Below, piece after piece: positions 10,401 through 18,004 of a DNA stretch of 64,000 nt (its first letter is position 1; each line of letters begins with the position of its first letter). Below the pieces are notes generated by a model, which worked only from the letters and a program-made list of their open reading frames with translations, searched no databases and was not told the origin of the DNA. The position numbers and the translations under genes are program-made. The DNA is from Ferrimonas marina (lineage in GTDB: Bacteria > Pseudomonadota > Gammaproteobacteria > Enterobacterales > Shewanellaceae), in contig NZ_FQXG01000004.1 in the NCBI RefSeq assembly GCF_900129905.1, positions 186,001-250,000 of the forward strand, given 5' to 3'.

Positions 10401-10844
10401 ACCTGCAACATAAGATGGAAAAGGATCCCTGTCACTACTAACAAACGAATTTAAAACAAGAGTTACTAGACCATCTTCTTTGTCTATTCTGACCAAAGAG
10501 CTAGTACTATTTTCTCTACAACGAATCCTCTCAGAAAGATTTTCTAAGAAATGTAAATTGGGATTTATCGAAGATGCGAGATTTACAAAATGCAAAGCCA
10601 AATCTGGATTTACATACTCATATTTTAGAGCCAGAGAGCGACAAAGCAAAGGAAGTGGAGTTCCTGCCGTTACCTTTGCCCTATCTTTTCCGGGATATCG
10701 CCGTCTTGAGAATAAACTATTATGTCCAACTTCAAATATATATCTTTGACAGGCTTCCGCTGCCACACTATCAGTGTCGACAAGGTTTTCTGCAAAATTT
10801 TTGCAGTGAGTTGCTAGTGATTTTCTATCTATAACTGTGACCAT
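7401..10844 (-). CDS. Trifunctional fusion: GT-B glycosyltransferase, alpha/beta hydrolase, sulfotransferase, TPR-like ends
   Basis: A 1147-residue protein that appears to join three enzymes. Residues about 65-107 form a TPR-like helical pair. Residues about 120-490 look like a GT-B/GT4 glycosyltransferase (VWHILGQSSLY near 345; SACDIFLNVPYAPGGGIGSRWAIENGLPVVG at 387-417). Residues about 515-770 form an alpha/beta hydrolase with nucleophile elbow GMSMG (Ser617), Asp682 in YDP and His708 in GHG. Residues 801-1060 form a sulfotransferase with P-loop HVGAHKTGTTT (804-814) and FIREPISWKQSD. Residues about 1100-1147 repeat the TPR-like tail (KAIEILELAKLIRPNGPF). The reading frame is open throughout, and each module has homologous sequence elsewhere in this window except the GT part. 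AT-rich. The individual folds are inferred from motifs; the reactions are not proven. Confidence 0.78.
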   Translation of the reverse strand: MVTVIDRKSLATHCKNFAENLVDTDSVAAEACQRYIFEVGHNSLFSRRRYPGKDRAKVTAGTPLPLLCRSLALKYEYVNPDLALHFVNLASSINPNLHFLENLSERIRCRENSTSSLVRIDKEDGLVTLVLNSFVSSDRDPFPSYVAGTVRRFIESGHRKVNILFSLDNRNGKHETSLSKCVNKLYKHLTKGDEEKITVLNEDVFVGSKDVSKCIELLKKSNTNLVVTFTGPIGCEPLSNVLFESYPIVLCQTNSRFIPFKSKFDLVFLNHADNLKKLPFLDSAVYMPFKGATPDKKFNMSKSDIGAESTVIVSALSRDRIGLQLKKKPEILREIVSFISENNVVWHILGQSSLYECYSIDERLDHLISARKIVCMEYVDDFQEYLSACDIFLNVPYAPGGGIGSRWAIENGLPVVGLQDSTDASRWLAGNFSPVNVADLFERIKKLIVNDEERTKLNKLQKELVESFFSDESMAEFSQYISSAKKRFSERQGKAKILSSTECSSRKEPFQSIGRNTKGTLVVDDVLVKWDFTSASDRLIVTFGTADKDAIISRDTKADPDLDPWGYKFVRKYGDNVLSFASIGRANWYRSPKYLDFIKGAAPVINSYGEILGYGMSMGAFGVSSFANIIEYSRVLLYYPISTLNSDLAPFETRYQFARSLDWKGPCSDGAASELNGYIIYDPFHYMDACHAKRYKGLTRLRANFLGHGFADLMNKDGSVKNTFQQFYDQSLSEQSFAATIKVRRRIAKYYNTMLSGQNRHLSQRRTEVVKNTRNLNRPLIRLDNRSMKVNQSSDKQERTLILHVGAHKTGTTTIQRSLEAEAGSLKKKGVAFIPFYEYHGKYSLRDFFKSGCSGSKEWERRFTNIKNPVTVISAEEISLYSKSELIKVQKYFTALGYNIETHYFIREPISWKQSDCKQIVRSGTGFLDQSYNKSLKQRYLDIPKKLDSVFGLENVRFHIFEEAIKNGLMSYFVNNCMLNSSVSIRELRQNESLSDTALKFANWNNEVSKKGSNRSMLFSEIINSIPGDTTKILFGVTQSECDDVNKGLEYIESRIGRFTYKRITPVSVDGKSLISLEQQDVLSLLSHTNEKLLELDEKIPLIRELAKQAESKGEISKAIEILELAKLIRPNGPFILQKLSKLKSNN

Positions 10845-11124
10845 GTAAACGACTACATTATGTTTGAAGTTAACTAAACACTAAATAATACTAGAGCTAT
10901 ATAACTAGAGAAGCGGTCCATCAAGAAAGAGTATCAATTAACTTCAAGGGTTAACTTTAGGTAGGGGGAGATTGTCTTAGACGCTTAGCAACTCTACTCA
11001 ATCTAGACTATGCTTGTTAATTTAATAACAAATTAGCAATGATCAATAGTCAACGGATAGACATATAGGGGAATTAACAAAATGCGAAAATAAAAATTTA
11101 GTGTCTATCGCAGTCATTCACTCG
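10845..11124. other. AT-rich intergenic segment with a 10-bp inverted repeat
   Basis: No gene is visible in these 280 bases between the wecE stop and the start of the 1147-residue gene. An exact inverted repeat (TTGAAGTTAA at 10864-10873 and TTAACTTCAA at 10938-10947) lies just upstream of the fusion gene, with a further GGGTTAACTTT at 10948-10958. This may mark an operator or an internal promoter region for the downstream half of the locus; no convincing -35/-10 pair was assigned. Confidence 0.4.
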
Positions 11125-12252
11125 TTAGAGCCAATATGCCTTTAGAGTTTCAACTACCTTCTGCTTTTCATTATCCGTCATACCAAACCAAAGAGGTAGC
11201 CTAACAATTTTTGAACTTTCCAGTGTGGTAAATCTATCCTCACCGAAAAATGATGCGTACTTCAGTCCTGCAGGAGAGGAATGAAGCGGAACATAATGGA
11301 AAGGTGTTTCCACGCCATTTTCCTTCATGTACTTAATTAGCAGCTGTCTCTCTTGAGGCTGTTCAAGTTTAATGAAGAACATATGACCATTGTGCTCAAT
11401 CTCTGGAGTATAAGACGGAAGAGAGAACGGTAAATTTTCTTTTGATAGGTTGTCGAAGTAGAAATTCCAAGTAGACTTTCTATCGATATTAATCTTGTCG
11501 GCCGACTCTAACTGTCCAAGTAGAAACGCTGCTTGGATTTCGGACATCAAGAAGCTACTGCCTTTGTCGACCCAGGTATACTTGTCTACCGTTCCCTCAA
11601 TGAAATTGCGTCTATTGGTCCCTTTCTCTCTAAGGACGTGAGCTCTATCTCTGAAAGTAGCGTCATTAATAACTAGGCAACCGCCCTCTCCGCCAGAGGT
11701 ATAGTTCTTGGTTGAGTGAAAGCTAAACGCAGAAAGGTGGCCTTTCGTGCCAACTGGCTCACCTTTGTATCTTGCCATCAGCGCTTGAGCAGCATCCTCA
11801 ACGACATAAATGTTATGCCGCTCTGCAATGTCCATTAATCTACCCATGTCGCAAGAAACGCCTGCATAGTGAACGGGAACAATGGCTCGTGTTCGGTTAG
11901 TAATAGCCTGTTCAACCAACTCCACATCGATATTCATAGTGTTGGGATCAACATCGACAAATACGACTTTCGCACCGTGCATCAAAAAGGCATTTGCCGT
12001 GCTCACAAAAGTGTAGCTAGGTATAATTACCTCGTCGCCCTCTTTTATTCCAATCAACAGCGCTGACATTTCCAATGCTGCAGTGCATGAAGGCGTTAAT
12101 AAGACTTCCGAATCAGACTCTAGTAATTCTGATATCAACAACTCACATCGCTTTGTATATTGCCCATCTCCGGCAAGATTTCTTTTGGAAATGGCGTCAT
12201 TTATGTACTCTAACTCGTTTCCTGCAACTGATGCTTGTGTAAATTTGATCAT
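11125..12252 (-). CDS. wecE: dTDP-4-amino-4,6-dideoxygalactose transaminase
   Basis: A PLP-dependent DegT/DnrJ/EryC1 aminotransferase that converts dTDP-4-keto-6-deoxyglucose plus glutamate into dTDP-Fuc4N. Similarity to E. coli WecE (RffA) is visible along the whole length: LLTPSCTAALEMSALL, DEVIIPSYTFVSTANAF, AIVPVHYAGVSCDM, YVVEDAAQALM, SFHSTKNYTSGGEGG with the PLP lysine at 182, and EKGTNRRNF. I chose ATG 12252 (MIKFTQ, 375 aa) over 12276: it matches the E. coli start (MIPFNA), leaves a 2-base gap to the sulfotransferase stop, and follows a GTAGG ribosome-binding site. Substrate comes from RfbA and RfbB encoded upstream. No WecD-like N-acetyltransferase is seen in the window. Confidence 0.95.
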   Translation of the reverse strand: MIKFTQASVAGNELEYINDAISKRNLAGDGQYTKRCELLISELLESDSEVLLTPSCTAALEMSALLIGIKEGDEVIIPSYTFVSTANAFLMHGAKVVFVDVDPNTMNIDVELVEQAITNRTRAIVPVHYAGVSCDMGRLMDIAERHNIYVVEDAAQALMARYKGEPVGTKGHLSAFSFHSTKNYTSGGEGGCLVINDATFRDRAHVLREKGTNRRNFIEGTVDKYTWVDKGSSFLMSEIQAAFLLGQLESADKINIDRKSTWNFYFDNLSKENLPFSLPSYTPEIEHNGHMFFIKLEQPQERQLLIKYMKENGVETPFHYVPLHSSPAGLKYASFFGEDRFTTLESSKIVRLPLWFGMTDNEKQKVVETLKAYWL

Positions 12253-12254
12253 TT

Positions 12255-12983
12255 TTAACCTACGAAATCTGTCCAATGCTGTATGTCTGCATATTTACTT
12301 ACCCTTTCTACTTCGGGTCGATAAAGTTCTACAAGCCTGGTTCTCACGTTTTCTGTAGAGTATGCTTCTTTTTTGGATTCATTCAATTGGCGATTAGGAA
12401 CTGAAATCAAATCCATATTGGAAGAAACACCAATGAACTCAAGGAGACCTACAAACTTCTCATGGTTTGAGACCAAGTCTTCAAGAATGGTCACGTATAC
12501 GTTTTCCTTCCCGAAAACGGATACATAATACTCGATGTATTTTGAGTAGAATCCCCTTGACAGATAATCAAATGGGGATACTGAAGTGCTGAAGCTCTGC
12601 TTCACTTCTACGTCAGTGAAAAGTGCAGACTCAATATCTCTGCTCTCAAGCCCATTTTGCTTTGAGAAGAAATAATTGGAAATAGCTCTATCAACTGGGT
12701 TTCTCAAGCAAAAAACAATCTTTGCATCTGGGAAAGTATCCTTGATGTTTAGAGCCGCAGCCTCGGTTTCATAGTAACTGGTGCTTTTTTCACCTAGGCA
12801 ACCATAAGTCAAGTCAAAGTACTTCGTTAAGTATTCTTGCTTATCGATTTCTTCTTTATCTTTTAAAAAGTACTTTGGCTCTGGCCTTACTGGCTTAGCC
12901 ATACAAATTTCGTTATGGGAATCTAGTGCATCGTATAGCCAAGTAGTACCACACCTCTGCCCACCAACAATGAAGAAATTCAT
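12255..12983 (-). CDS. PAPS-dependent sulfotransferase
   Basis: A compact 242-residue sulfotransferase of the Sulfotransfer_1/3 type. The 5'-PSB loop is at the N-terminus (FFIVGGQRCGTTWLYDAL, residues 3-20), and the 3'-phosphate-binding motif CLRNPVDRAISNYFF lies near residue 95. A GFYSKYIEYY segment and LEDL follow, as in family members. It transfers sulfate from PAPS to a hydroxyl, here most likely on a sugar of the locus's polysaccharide. It lacks the TPR-like tail found on the 6216-7373 protein. It is packed between wecE (2-base gap) and the SGNH gene (4-base gap). AT-rich. Confidence 0.9.
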   Translation of the reverse strand: MNFFIVGGQRCGTTWLYDALDSHNEICMAKPVRPEPKYFLKDKEEIDKQEYLTKYFDLTYGCLGEKSTSYYETEAAALNIKDTFPDAKIVFCLRNPVDRAISNYFFSKQNGLESRDIESALFTDVEVKQSFSTSVSPFDYLSRGFYSKYIEYYVSVFGKENVYVTILEDLVSNHEKFVGLLEFIGVSSNMDLISVPNRQLNESKKEAYSTENVRTRLVELYRPEVERVSKYADIQHWTDFVG

Positions 12984-12987
12984 AACT

Positions 12988-14469
12988 TCAATTCCTACTT
13001 AGACCAAAGTTGATAGCGTTAATCAATCCGTTCCAGTAAAGCTTGGAAACCTTAAGGCTTTTAATTATATGATGATCAAAACCAATTGGAATATAATCAT
13101 CATCAATTAGACCAGTGGAAACATTAATCGTTTCCTGGCTGATGTCATAATATTTGACGTCAACTTTTTCCAATCGTTTTCTTAGATTATCGTTAAACAA
13201 TAGAGCCTGTTTAGTTCTTTCATGGTCACTAAACATTTCGGAATACATCTTCGTCTCTACTATCCCGACATCATCTATAAGTGACTTATTTTCAGATATG
13301 ATTCGAGATGTGTACTTTGCCCATTTCTCATCATCGTAACAAAGAACAGGAAGATTAATTCCTTTTACCACAACCCTATTGTTCTCAATTGGTAGATGGT
13401 TGATGAATTCGATGTACGACGATATTAAATCTTCAAAGTACTGCTCGATGGTCAGTTTTTGCTTTTTTACGTACTTCCTGAAATAAAGACCAAGTTCAAT
13501 GTCTACCTGACCAAATGCAAGAACTACAGTATCAGGCTTTGTTTCTTTTACTTTGTTGTATACTCTCGAGCGGATATTCAACGTCGACTTTTTACGACCA
13601 ATACCTACTAGAGAAGAGCCATACGTAACGTTTATATCAAATCGAAACAAATTGATACCTGGAACAACAGTCTTGATCTGATCATTTAATGCAAAGTTCT
13701 CAGAGTGACTGTCTCCAAATATTATGACGTCTTGCTTACCGCTTCTTTCTTTGAACTTGTCTTTTGCAACATCAATTATCTTTTTAAGTTCGTCCGCTTT
13801 ACCATTAATGACTTGTAACTGTTGGGACTTGTCATTAGATGCTACTGATGGAGGGTTGTACGCCAGTAAGCCCTTAGCTAGATCTTCACGAGAGCTAGAA
13901 ATGTGAACGTCTCTATACACAGAATCCTCAACTTTTTGGCTAAAAGTAGCGCAAATTGTTGGGAACGCTTTATATATGTCTCTTGAAAAAATGTAAGAAG
14001 AAAACTCTGCACTAGCCCCGACGAACCTTAATACAACTCCTTCCAACTTTGATTCTAAATCTTTGACTTTATGGGCTCTGGCCACATTTATTTTGTCAAA
14101 AACATTACTGTCAATGCCGTCGGATTTCGCAAATAGTGCCTCAAGTTCATCCTTGATTTTCTTTATTGGAGTCACACCATTGTTTTTATAAAATGGTCTC
14201 CACTCATCCGTGACAATGATATTGACTTTTTTAATTTTCGGATTTATAACAGAACACAATGCATATGAGTACACAGTTTCTAGATGAACTGGAGTGTACT
14301 TCGCAAATATGATGGTTATTATATTGTCATTCAGGGTGTTACTATTTTTGAAGTTGGCATCAAGATTAGTATTGTTTTCAATTGTTATCTTCTTAGACGC
14401 AACGTTATTCCCTGCAATATTTACATTTTCTCTAGCTACCCTTTGGAGCCGATTAAAAGGGTTCCTCAT
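12988..14469 (-). CDS. SGNH/GDSL-type hydrolase or acyltransferase-like protein
   Basis: A 493-residue protein with two parts. Residues 1-240 are unrecognised, with an Asn-rich N-terminus. Residues 246-493 carry SGNH hallmarks: block I VIIFGDSHSENF (Ser254), a Gly in SSLVGIG (285-291), block III GQVDIELG (320-327), and a C-terminal GFDHHI (464-468) that could supply the Asp/His pair. Such proteins remove or move acyl groups on polysaccharides; here O-acetyl editing is plausible but unproven. No transmembrane segment or clear signal peptide is visible, so it would act in the cytoplasm. The gene sits one base from the rfbA stop. AT-rich. Confidence 0.72.
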   Translation of the reverse strand: MRNPFNRLQRVARENVNIAGNNVASKKITIENNTNLDANFKNSNTLNDNIITIIFAKYTPVHLETVYSYALCSVINPKIKKVNIIVTDEWRPFYKNNGVTPIKKIKDELEALFAKSDGIDSNVFDKINVARAHKVKDLESKLEGVVLRFVGASAEFSSYIFSRDIYKAFPTICATFSQKVEDSVYRDVHISSSREDLAKGLLAYNPPSVASNDKSQQLQVINGKADELKKIIDVAKDKFKERSGKQDVIIFGDSHSENFALNDQIKTVVPGINLFRFDINVTYGSSLVGIGRKKSTLNIRSRVYNKVKETKPDTVVLAFGQVDIELGLYFRKYVKKQKLTIEQYFEDLISSYIEFINHLPIENNRVVVKGINLPVLCYDDEKWAKYTSRIISENKSLIDDVGIVETKMYSEMFSDHERTKQALLFNDNLRKRLEKVDVKYYDISQETINVSTGLIDDDYIPIGFDHHIIKSLKVSKLYWNGLINAINFGLSRN

Positions 14470-14470
14470 T

Positions 14471-15340
14471 TTATGCTTCTTCCGTTATAGAAATAAGATA
14501 CTTCCCGTATTCGTTTTTCATCATAGGTCTGGCTAACGCTTCTATCGACTCCTTAGATAACCATCCTTGATTGAACGCAATTTCTTCCAAACAGGCTATT
14601 TTGTAACCTTGACGCTTTTCAATAGTTTCTACGAAATGCGCTGCTTCCAACAAGCTTTCGTGTGTGCCAGTATCAAGCCACGCAAAACCACGCCCTAAGA
14701 GTCCAACGTTTAATTGGCCTCGCTCTAGGTATGCCTGATTTATACTGGTTATTTCCAGTTCGCCACGCTCTGATGGAGTAATGCCTTTGGCAATTTCTAC
14801 GACATCGTTGTCATAGAAATACAGACCCGTTACTGCGAATTTAGATTTGGGATTAGCCGGTTTTTCTTCAATACTGATTGCACGTTTGTTTTCATCAAAT
14901 TCAACAACACCAAATCGCTCGGGGTCCTTTACTTGGTAGCCAAAGACCGTCGCTCCCTCGGTTAGGTTTGCTGCAGACTTGAGCTTGGGTGAGAATCCTT
15001 GGCCATAAAAGATGTTATCGCCAAGTACCAGACATACAGGGTCCTTACCAATAAACTCTTCACCAATGATAAAAGCTTGAGCCAGCCCATCCGGGCTGGG
15101 CTGAACTGCGTACTCCAACGAGATGCCAAACTGTGAGCCGTCACCCAGCAACCGCACAAAACCGGCTTGATCTTCCGGAGTGGTAATGATTAAGACCTCC
15201 CGAATCCCGGCCAGCATCAAGACTGACAGAGGATAATAGATCATGGGCTTGTCATAGACCGGAAGTAGCTGCTTCGAAATCCCTTTGGTAATAGGGTAGA
15301 GGCGAGTTCCAGAACCGCCCGCAAGAATAATGCCTTTCAC
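14471..15340 (-). CDS. rfbA: Glucose-1-phosphate thymidylyltransferase
   Basis: RmlA/RfbA makes dTDP-glucose from dTTP and glucose-1-phosphate. The sequence has the nucleotide-binding start [53 protein letters not shown] and [16 protein letters not shown], over 289 residues (E. coli RmlA 293). I chose the GTG at 15340: it falls right at KGIILAGG, follows an AGAGG ribosome-binding site, and leaves 13 bases after rfbB. A longer reading from 15418 would overlap rfbB and add residues absent from the family. Supplies RfbB and then WecE. Confidence 0.95.
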   Translation of the reverse strand: MKGIILAGGSGTRLYPITKGISKQLLPVYDKPMIYYPLSVLMLAGIREVLIITTPEDQAGFVRLLGDGSQFGISLEYAVQPSPDGLAQAFIIGEEFIGKDPVCLVLGDNIFYGQGFSPKLKSAANLTEGATVFGYQVKDPERFGVVEFDENKRAISIEEKPANPKSKFAVTGLYFYDNDVVEIAKGITPSERGELEITSINQAYLERGQLNVGLLGRGFAWLDTGTHESLLEAAHFVETIEKRQGYKIACLEEIAFNQGWLSKESIEALARPMMKNEYGKYLISITEEA

Positions 15341-15353
15341 TGTTAGTGCCTCT

Positions 15354-16415
15354 TTACAACGTGCCCAAGCGTTCTCTGGTGTATGAACCATCCAGAACGC
15401 GACGCCACCAGGTTTCATTACTCAGGTACCATTCAACCGTTTTCCGAATACCGGACTCAAAGGTCTCTTCCGGTTTCCAGCCCAACTCTTGGGCGATCTT
15501 AGATGCATCGATGGCGTAACGGACATCGTGCCCGGGCCGATCTTTTACATAGGTGATCAGGTCTTGGTAATGCTCAATCCCATTAGGCTTCTGCGGCACC
15601 AGCTCTTCCAGGAGGTCACAGATAGTGCGTACAACGTCGATATTGGCTTTTTCATTATGCCCACCAATGTTGTAGGTTTCTCCAACCAACCCCTTGGTCA
15701 AAACCTGGTACAGCGCTCTTGCGTGATCTTCAACAAACAGCCAATCACGGATCTGTTGACCATCCCCGTATACCGGTAGCGGTTTCCCATCCAAAGCGTT
15801 CAAGATCATCAACGGGATGAGCTTCTCTGGAAAATGGAACGGACCATAGTTGTTGGAGCAATTAGTAACGACAACCGGTAACCCGTAGGTCCGCTGCCAG
15901 GCTCGAACCAGATGATCGCTTGATGCCTTTGAAGCTGAGTAAGGACTGGAGGGGGCATAGGGCGTTGTCTCGGTAAACAAAGCATCGGTACCTTCAAGGT
16001 CACCGAACACCTCATCCGTCGAGATATGGTGGAAGCGAAACGCAGCCTGTTTACTAGCATCGAGCCCAGACCAGTACTTGCGCGCAGCCTCAAGTAATGT
16101 ATAGGTGCCCACGATGTTGGTCTGGATAAAATCTGCGGGGCCATCGATGGAGCGATCCACGTGGGATTCTGCCGCAAGATGCATTACAGCATCAGGGCAA
16201 TACTGATTGAATATCCGCTCCATCTCATCTGCATCACAGATGTCTGCCCTTTCAAAGACATAACGTTCGCTCGCTTCAATACTAGCCAAAGAGTCCAGAT
16301 TGCCAGCGTAAGTCAGCTTATCGATATTGATGATGGTGCTGGATGTGTCGTTGATAATGTGTCGAACAACGGCGGAGCCGATGAAGCCGGCACCGCCGGT
16401 AACAATAATAACCAT
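15354..16415 (-). CDS. rfbB: dTDP-glucose 4,6-dehydratase
   Basis: An NAD-dependent extended SDR that makes dTDP-4-keto-6-deoxyglucose. It begins with the Rossmann motif [13 protein letters not shown] and carries [23 protein letters not shown], the catalytic YSASKASSD (YxxxK), [15 protein letters not shown] and [13 protein letters not shown]. At 353 residues it is the normal length. Its product is the shared precursor for WecE here; rmlC and rmlD for rhamnose are absent from the window. First gene of an rfbBA pair with a possible promoter of its own (16440-16480). Confidence 0.96.
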   Translation of the reverse strand: MVIIVTGGAGFIGSAVVRHIINDTSSTIINIDKLTYAGNLDSLASIEASERYVFERADICDADEMERIFNQYCPDAVMHLAAESHVDRSIDGPADFIQTNIVGTYTLLEAARKYWSGLDASKQAAFRFHHISTDEVFGDLEGTDALFTETTPYAPSSPYSASKASSDHLVRAWQRTYGLPVVVTNCSNNYGPFHFPEKLIPLMILNALDGKPLPVYGDGQQIRDWLFVEDHARALYQVLTKGLVGETYNIGGHNEKANIDVVRTICDLLEELVPQKPNGIEHYQDLITYVKDRPGHDVRYAIDASKIAQELGWKPEETFESGIRKTVEWYLSNETWWRRVLDGSYTRERLGTL

Positions 16416-16492
16416 GTTGATTTGACTGTCTCAAAGCTGTGGGAGTGAACCACACCGAAGGTTTTCGGTGTGCTCATTATATTTTTCTGTCT
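16416..16492 (-). promoter_or_regulatory. Possible internal promoter and hairpin before rfbB
   Basis: On the minus strand the gap reads TATAAT (plus 16475-16480, written ATTATA) followed by a hairpin with arms CACACCGAA/TTCGGTGTG (about 16452-16473). No U-run follows the hairpin in the direction of rfbB, so it is not an obvious terminator in that direction. The -35 region is poor. It may be a secondary promoter for the sugar-synthesis genes inside the RfaH-controlled operon. Confidence 0.35.
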
Positions 16493-18004
16493 CTATCTCA
16501 GTTCTCTTGCTGTAGCAACGATGATTCGCCCAATGGCAAACAGCATCAGTATTACCGCGGAGAAAAGCGCAAGGTTATAGAGGACCTTGGGGTATTGATT
16601 GGATTCTGGTGACGTTGGTGATTCAACGATCATCAGGTACTTAAGCTGGCGATAAGCCTCGATCCGGGACTTCTCCAGTGACACCTCGGACGCCGTGTAC
16701 GCCTGCAATGCCAACTCCAGCTCTACCTTAAACTCGGTGTACGTGGCTAACACTTCACTAACCGACGAAAGCTCTCCCAGCGCCAAACTACCCTCTTCTG
16801 AAGACTCATTGCGCCGTTGCAATGAAAGCCTGGAGCGCTCGTTCTCAAGTTGCGCCTCCAAAGCACGCACTTGTGACTGCAGCGTCATCACCTGTGGAGC
16901 CTCATCACTCATCACGCTGCGCAAGGACTTTAGTTCGGCCTTCTTTGACGCCAACTGTGACTCAAGAGAATAGGCAATCTGCTGCAACGCCATCCCCTCG
17001 GCTTCCGGGTCCAATAGGTTGTACTGCTGCTGAAAGCCCAGCAAGCGACGTTTTGCATTATCCAAACGGGACTCAATCAGTTGATGCTCGCCCCGGACAA
17101 AGGCCAACTGCTCGTTAGCCAGAGTGTGTCCGATGGAGTTGATGTACCACTCGGCTCGTTCAACGATGGCAACGTTAAGCTGATGAGCGAACTCCTCATC
17201 AAAGGCCTGCGCCAGCACCGTTATGACCGACGATTTCTCGTCAATTTCGACAGTGACATGGCTTTGATAGAAATCTAGGAAGTCTTCTTTGCTGGCTGTG
17301 GAACTTAGCCGTGAGAAGAGATCGGCACCGCTTTCAGTGTAATGCGTTCTCAGAGACAGCCGATCATCCAGGTAGCTGAGCATGTCGTCTGAATAGATGA
17401 AAGCTTGGACCAGTAAGGCATCGGTCGATGCCGGCGTGGACAACCCGAAACCGGACAACAGTGCCATGGACGGGTCCATTGCAGAAAGATCATTTGGCTG
17501 TTGAACGATAACCTGAGCTCGACTTTCATACCGCTCACTTGCCCAGACAAGTTGATAAAAGGCAAACAGCAGGATCGGTAACACCACTAATAAGAATGTG
17601 GGCGTTCTCATGCGCTCAATCAAACGGGAGGAAAAGGCTTTGTCCTGACTTCCAGACTCCTTTACCGTGGTCGACATCACTGGACCTTCTGACGGTTCGA
17701 CATGTTTCGCATCAGCGCTTATTGGCACGACTTCGCCGGTTGAACTACTGGATTCAGAAGCCGGGTACCGTTTCTCTACCTCCTCACCCAAGCGTTTCAA
17801 CTCCGCTCGAATACCTGGATTGCCAGGAGATAGGTTTCGGGCACGTTGCATCACCCTTCTAGCTAGAGCAACATCCTCGCCTTCGATTTTTAGAGCATAT
17901 TCATAGAGCTTAAGTCCAGAGTTCCAAATATCTTTATCTAAGGTTCCCCCAAGCTTCACGAAGCGTTTTTCAATTAGTTTTATAGCCGTCTGCGTCATCG
18001 TCAT
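16493..18004 (-). CDS. kpsE: KpsE-like polysaccharide export inner-membrane protein with N-terminal TPR-like domain
   Basis: A 503-residue PCP-type protein of the KpsE/CtrB family, which links the ABC transporter to the outer-membrane exporter. One transmembrane helix is near residues 136-153 (TFLLVVLPILLFAFYQLVWA) and a second is at the C-terminus (ALFSAVILMLFAIGRIIV), with a long coiled-coil periplasmic part between. Unusually, about 130 cytoplasmic residues come first, including a TPR-like helical pair at 30-74 (YEYALKIEGEDVALARRVMQ, then ARNLSPGNPGIRAELKRL). This resembles the tails on the tailoring enzymes of the locus. The start overlaps the kpsT stop (ATGA); a second ATG lies two codons on. 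Confidence 0.88.
   Translation of the reverse strand: MTMTQTAIKLIEKRFVKLGGTLDKDIWNSGLKLYEYALKIEGEDVALARRVMQRARNLSPGNPGIRAELKRLGEEVEKRYPASESSSSTGEVVPISADAKHVEPSEGPVMSTTVKESGSQDKAFSSRLIERMRTPTFLLVVLPILLFAFYQLVWASERYESRAQVIVQQPNDLSAMDPSMALLSGFGLSTPASTDALLVQAFIYSDDMLSYLDDRLSLRTHYTESGADLFSRLSSTASKEDFLDFYQSHVTVEIDEKSSVITVLAQAFDEEFAHQLNVAIVERAEWYINSIGHTLANEQLAFVRGEHQLIESRLDNAKRRLLGFQQQYNLLDPEAEGMALQQIAYSLESQLASKKAELKSLRSVMSDEAPQVMTLQSQVRALEAQLENERSRLSLQRRNESSEEGSLALGELSSVSEVLATYTEFKVELELALQAYTASEVSLEKSRIEAYRQLKYLMIVESPTSPESNQYPKVLYNLALFSAVILMLFAIGRIIVATARELR

Noticed and set aside
14471-15418. Longer rfbA start at 15418
   Set aside because: It overlaps rfbB by more than 60 bases and adds residues not found in RmlA; GTG 15340 has a ribosome-binding site.
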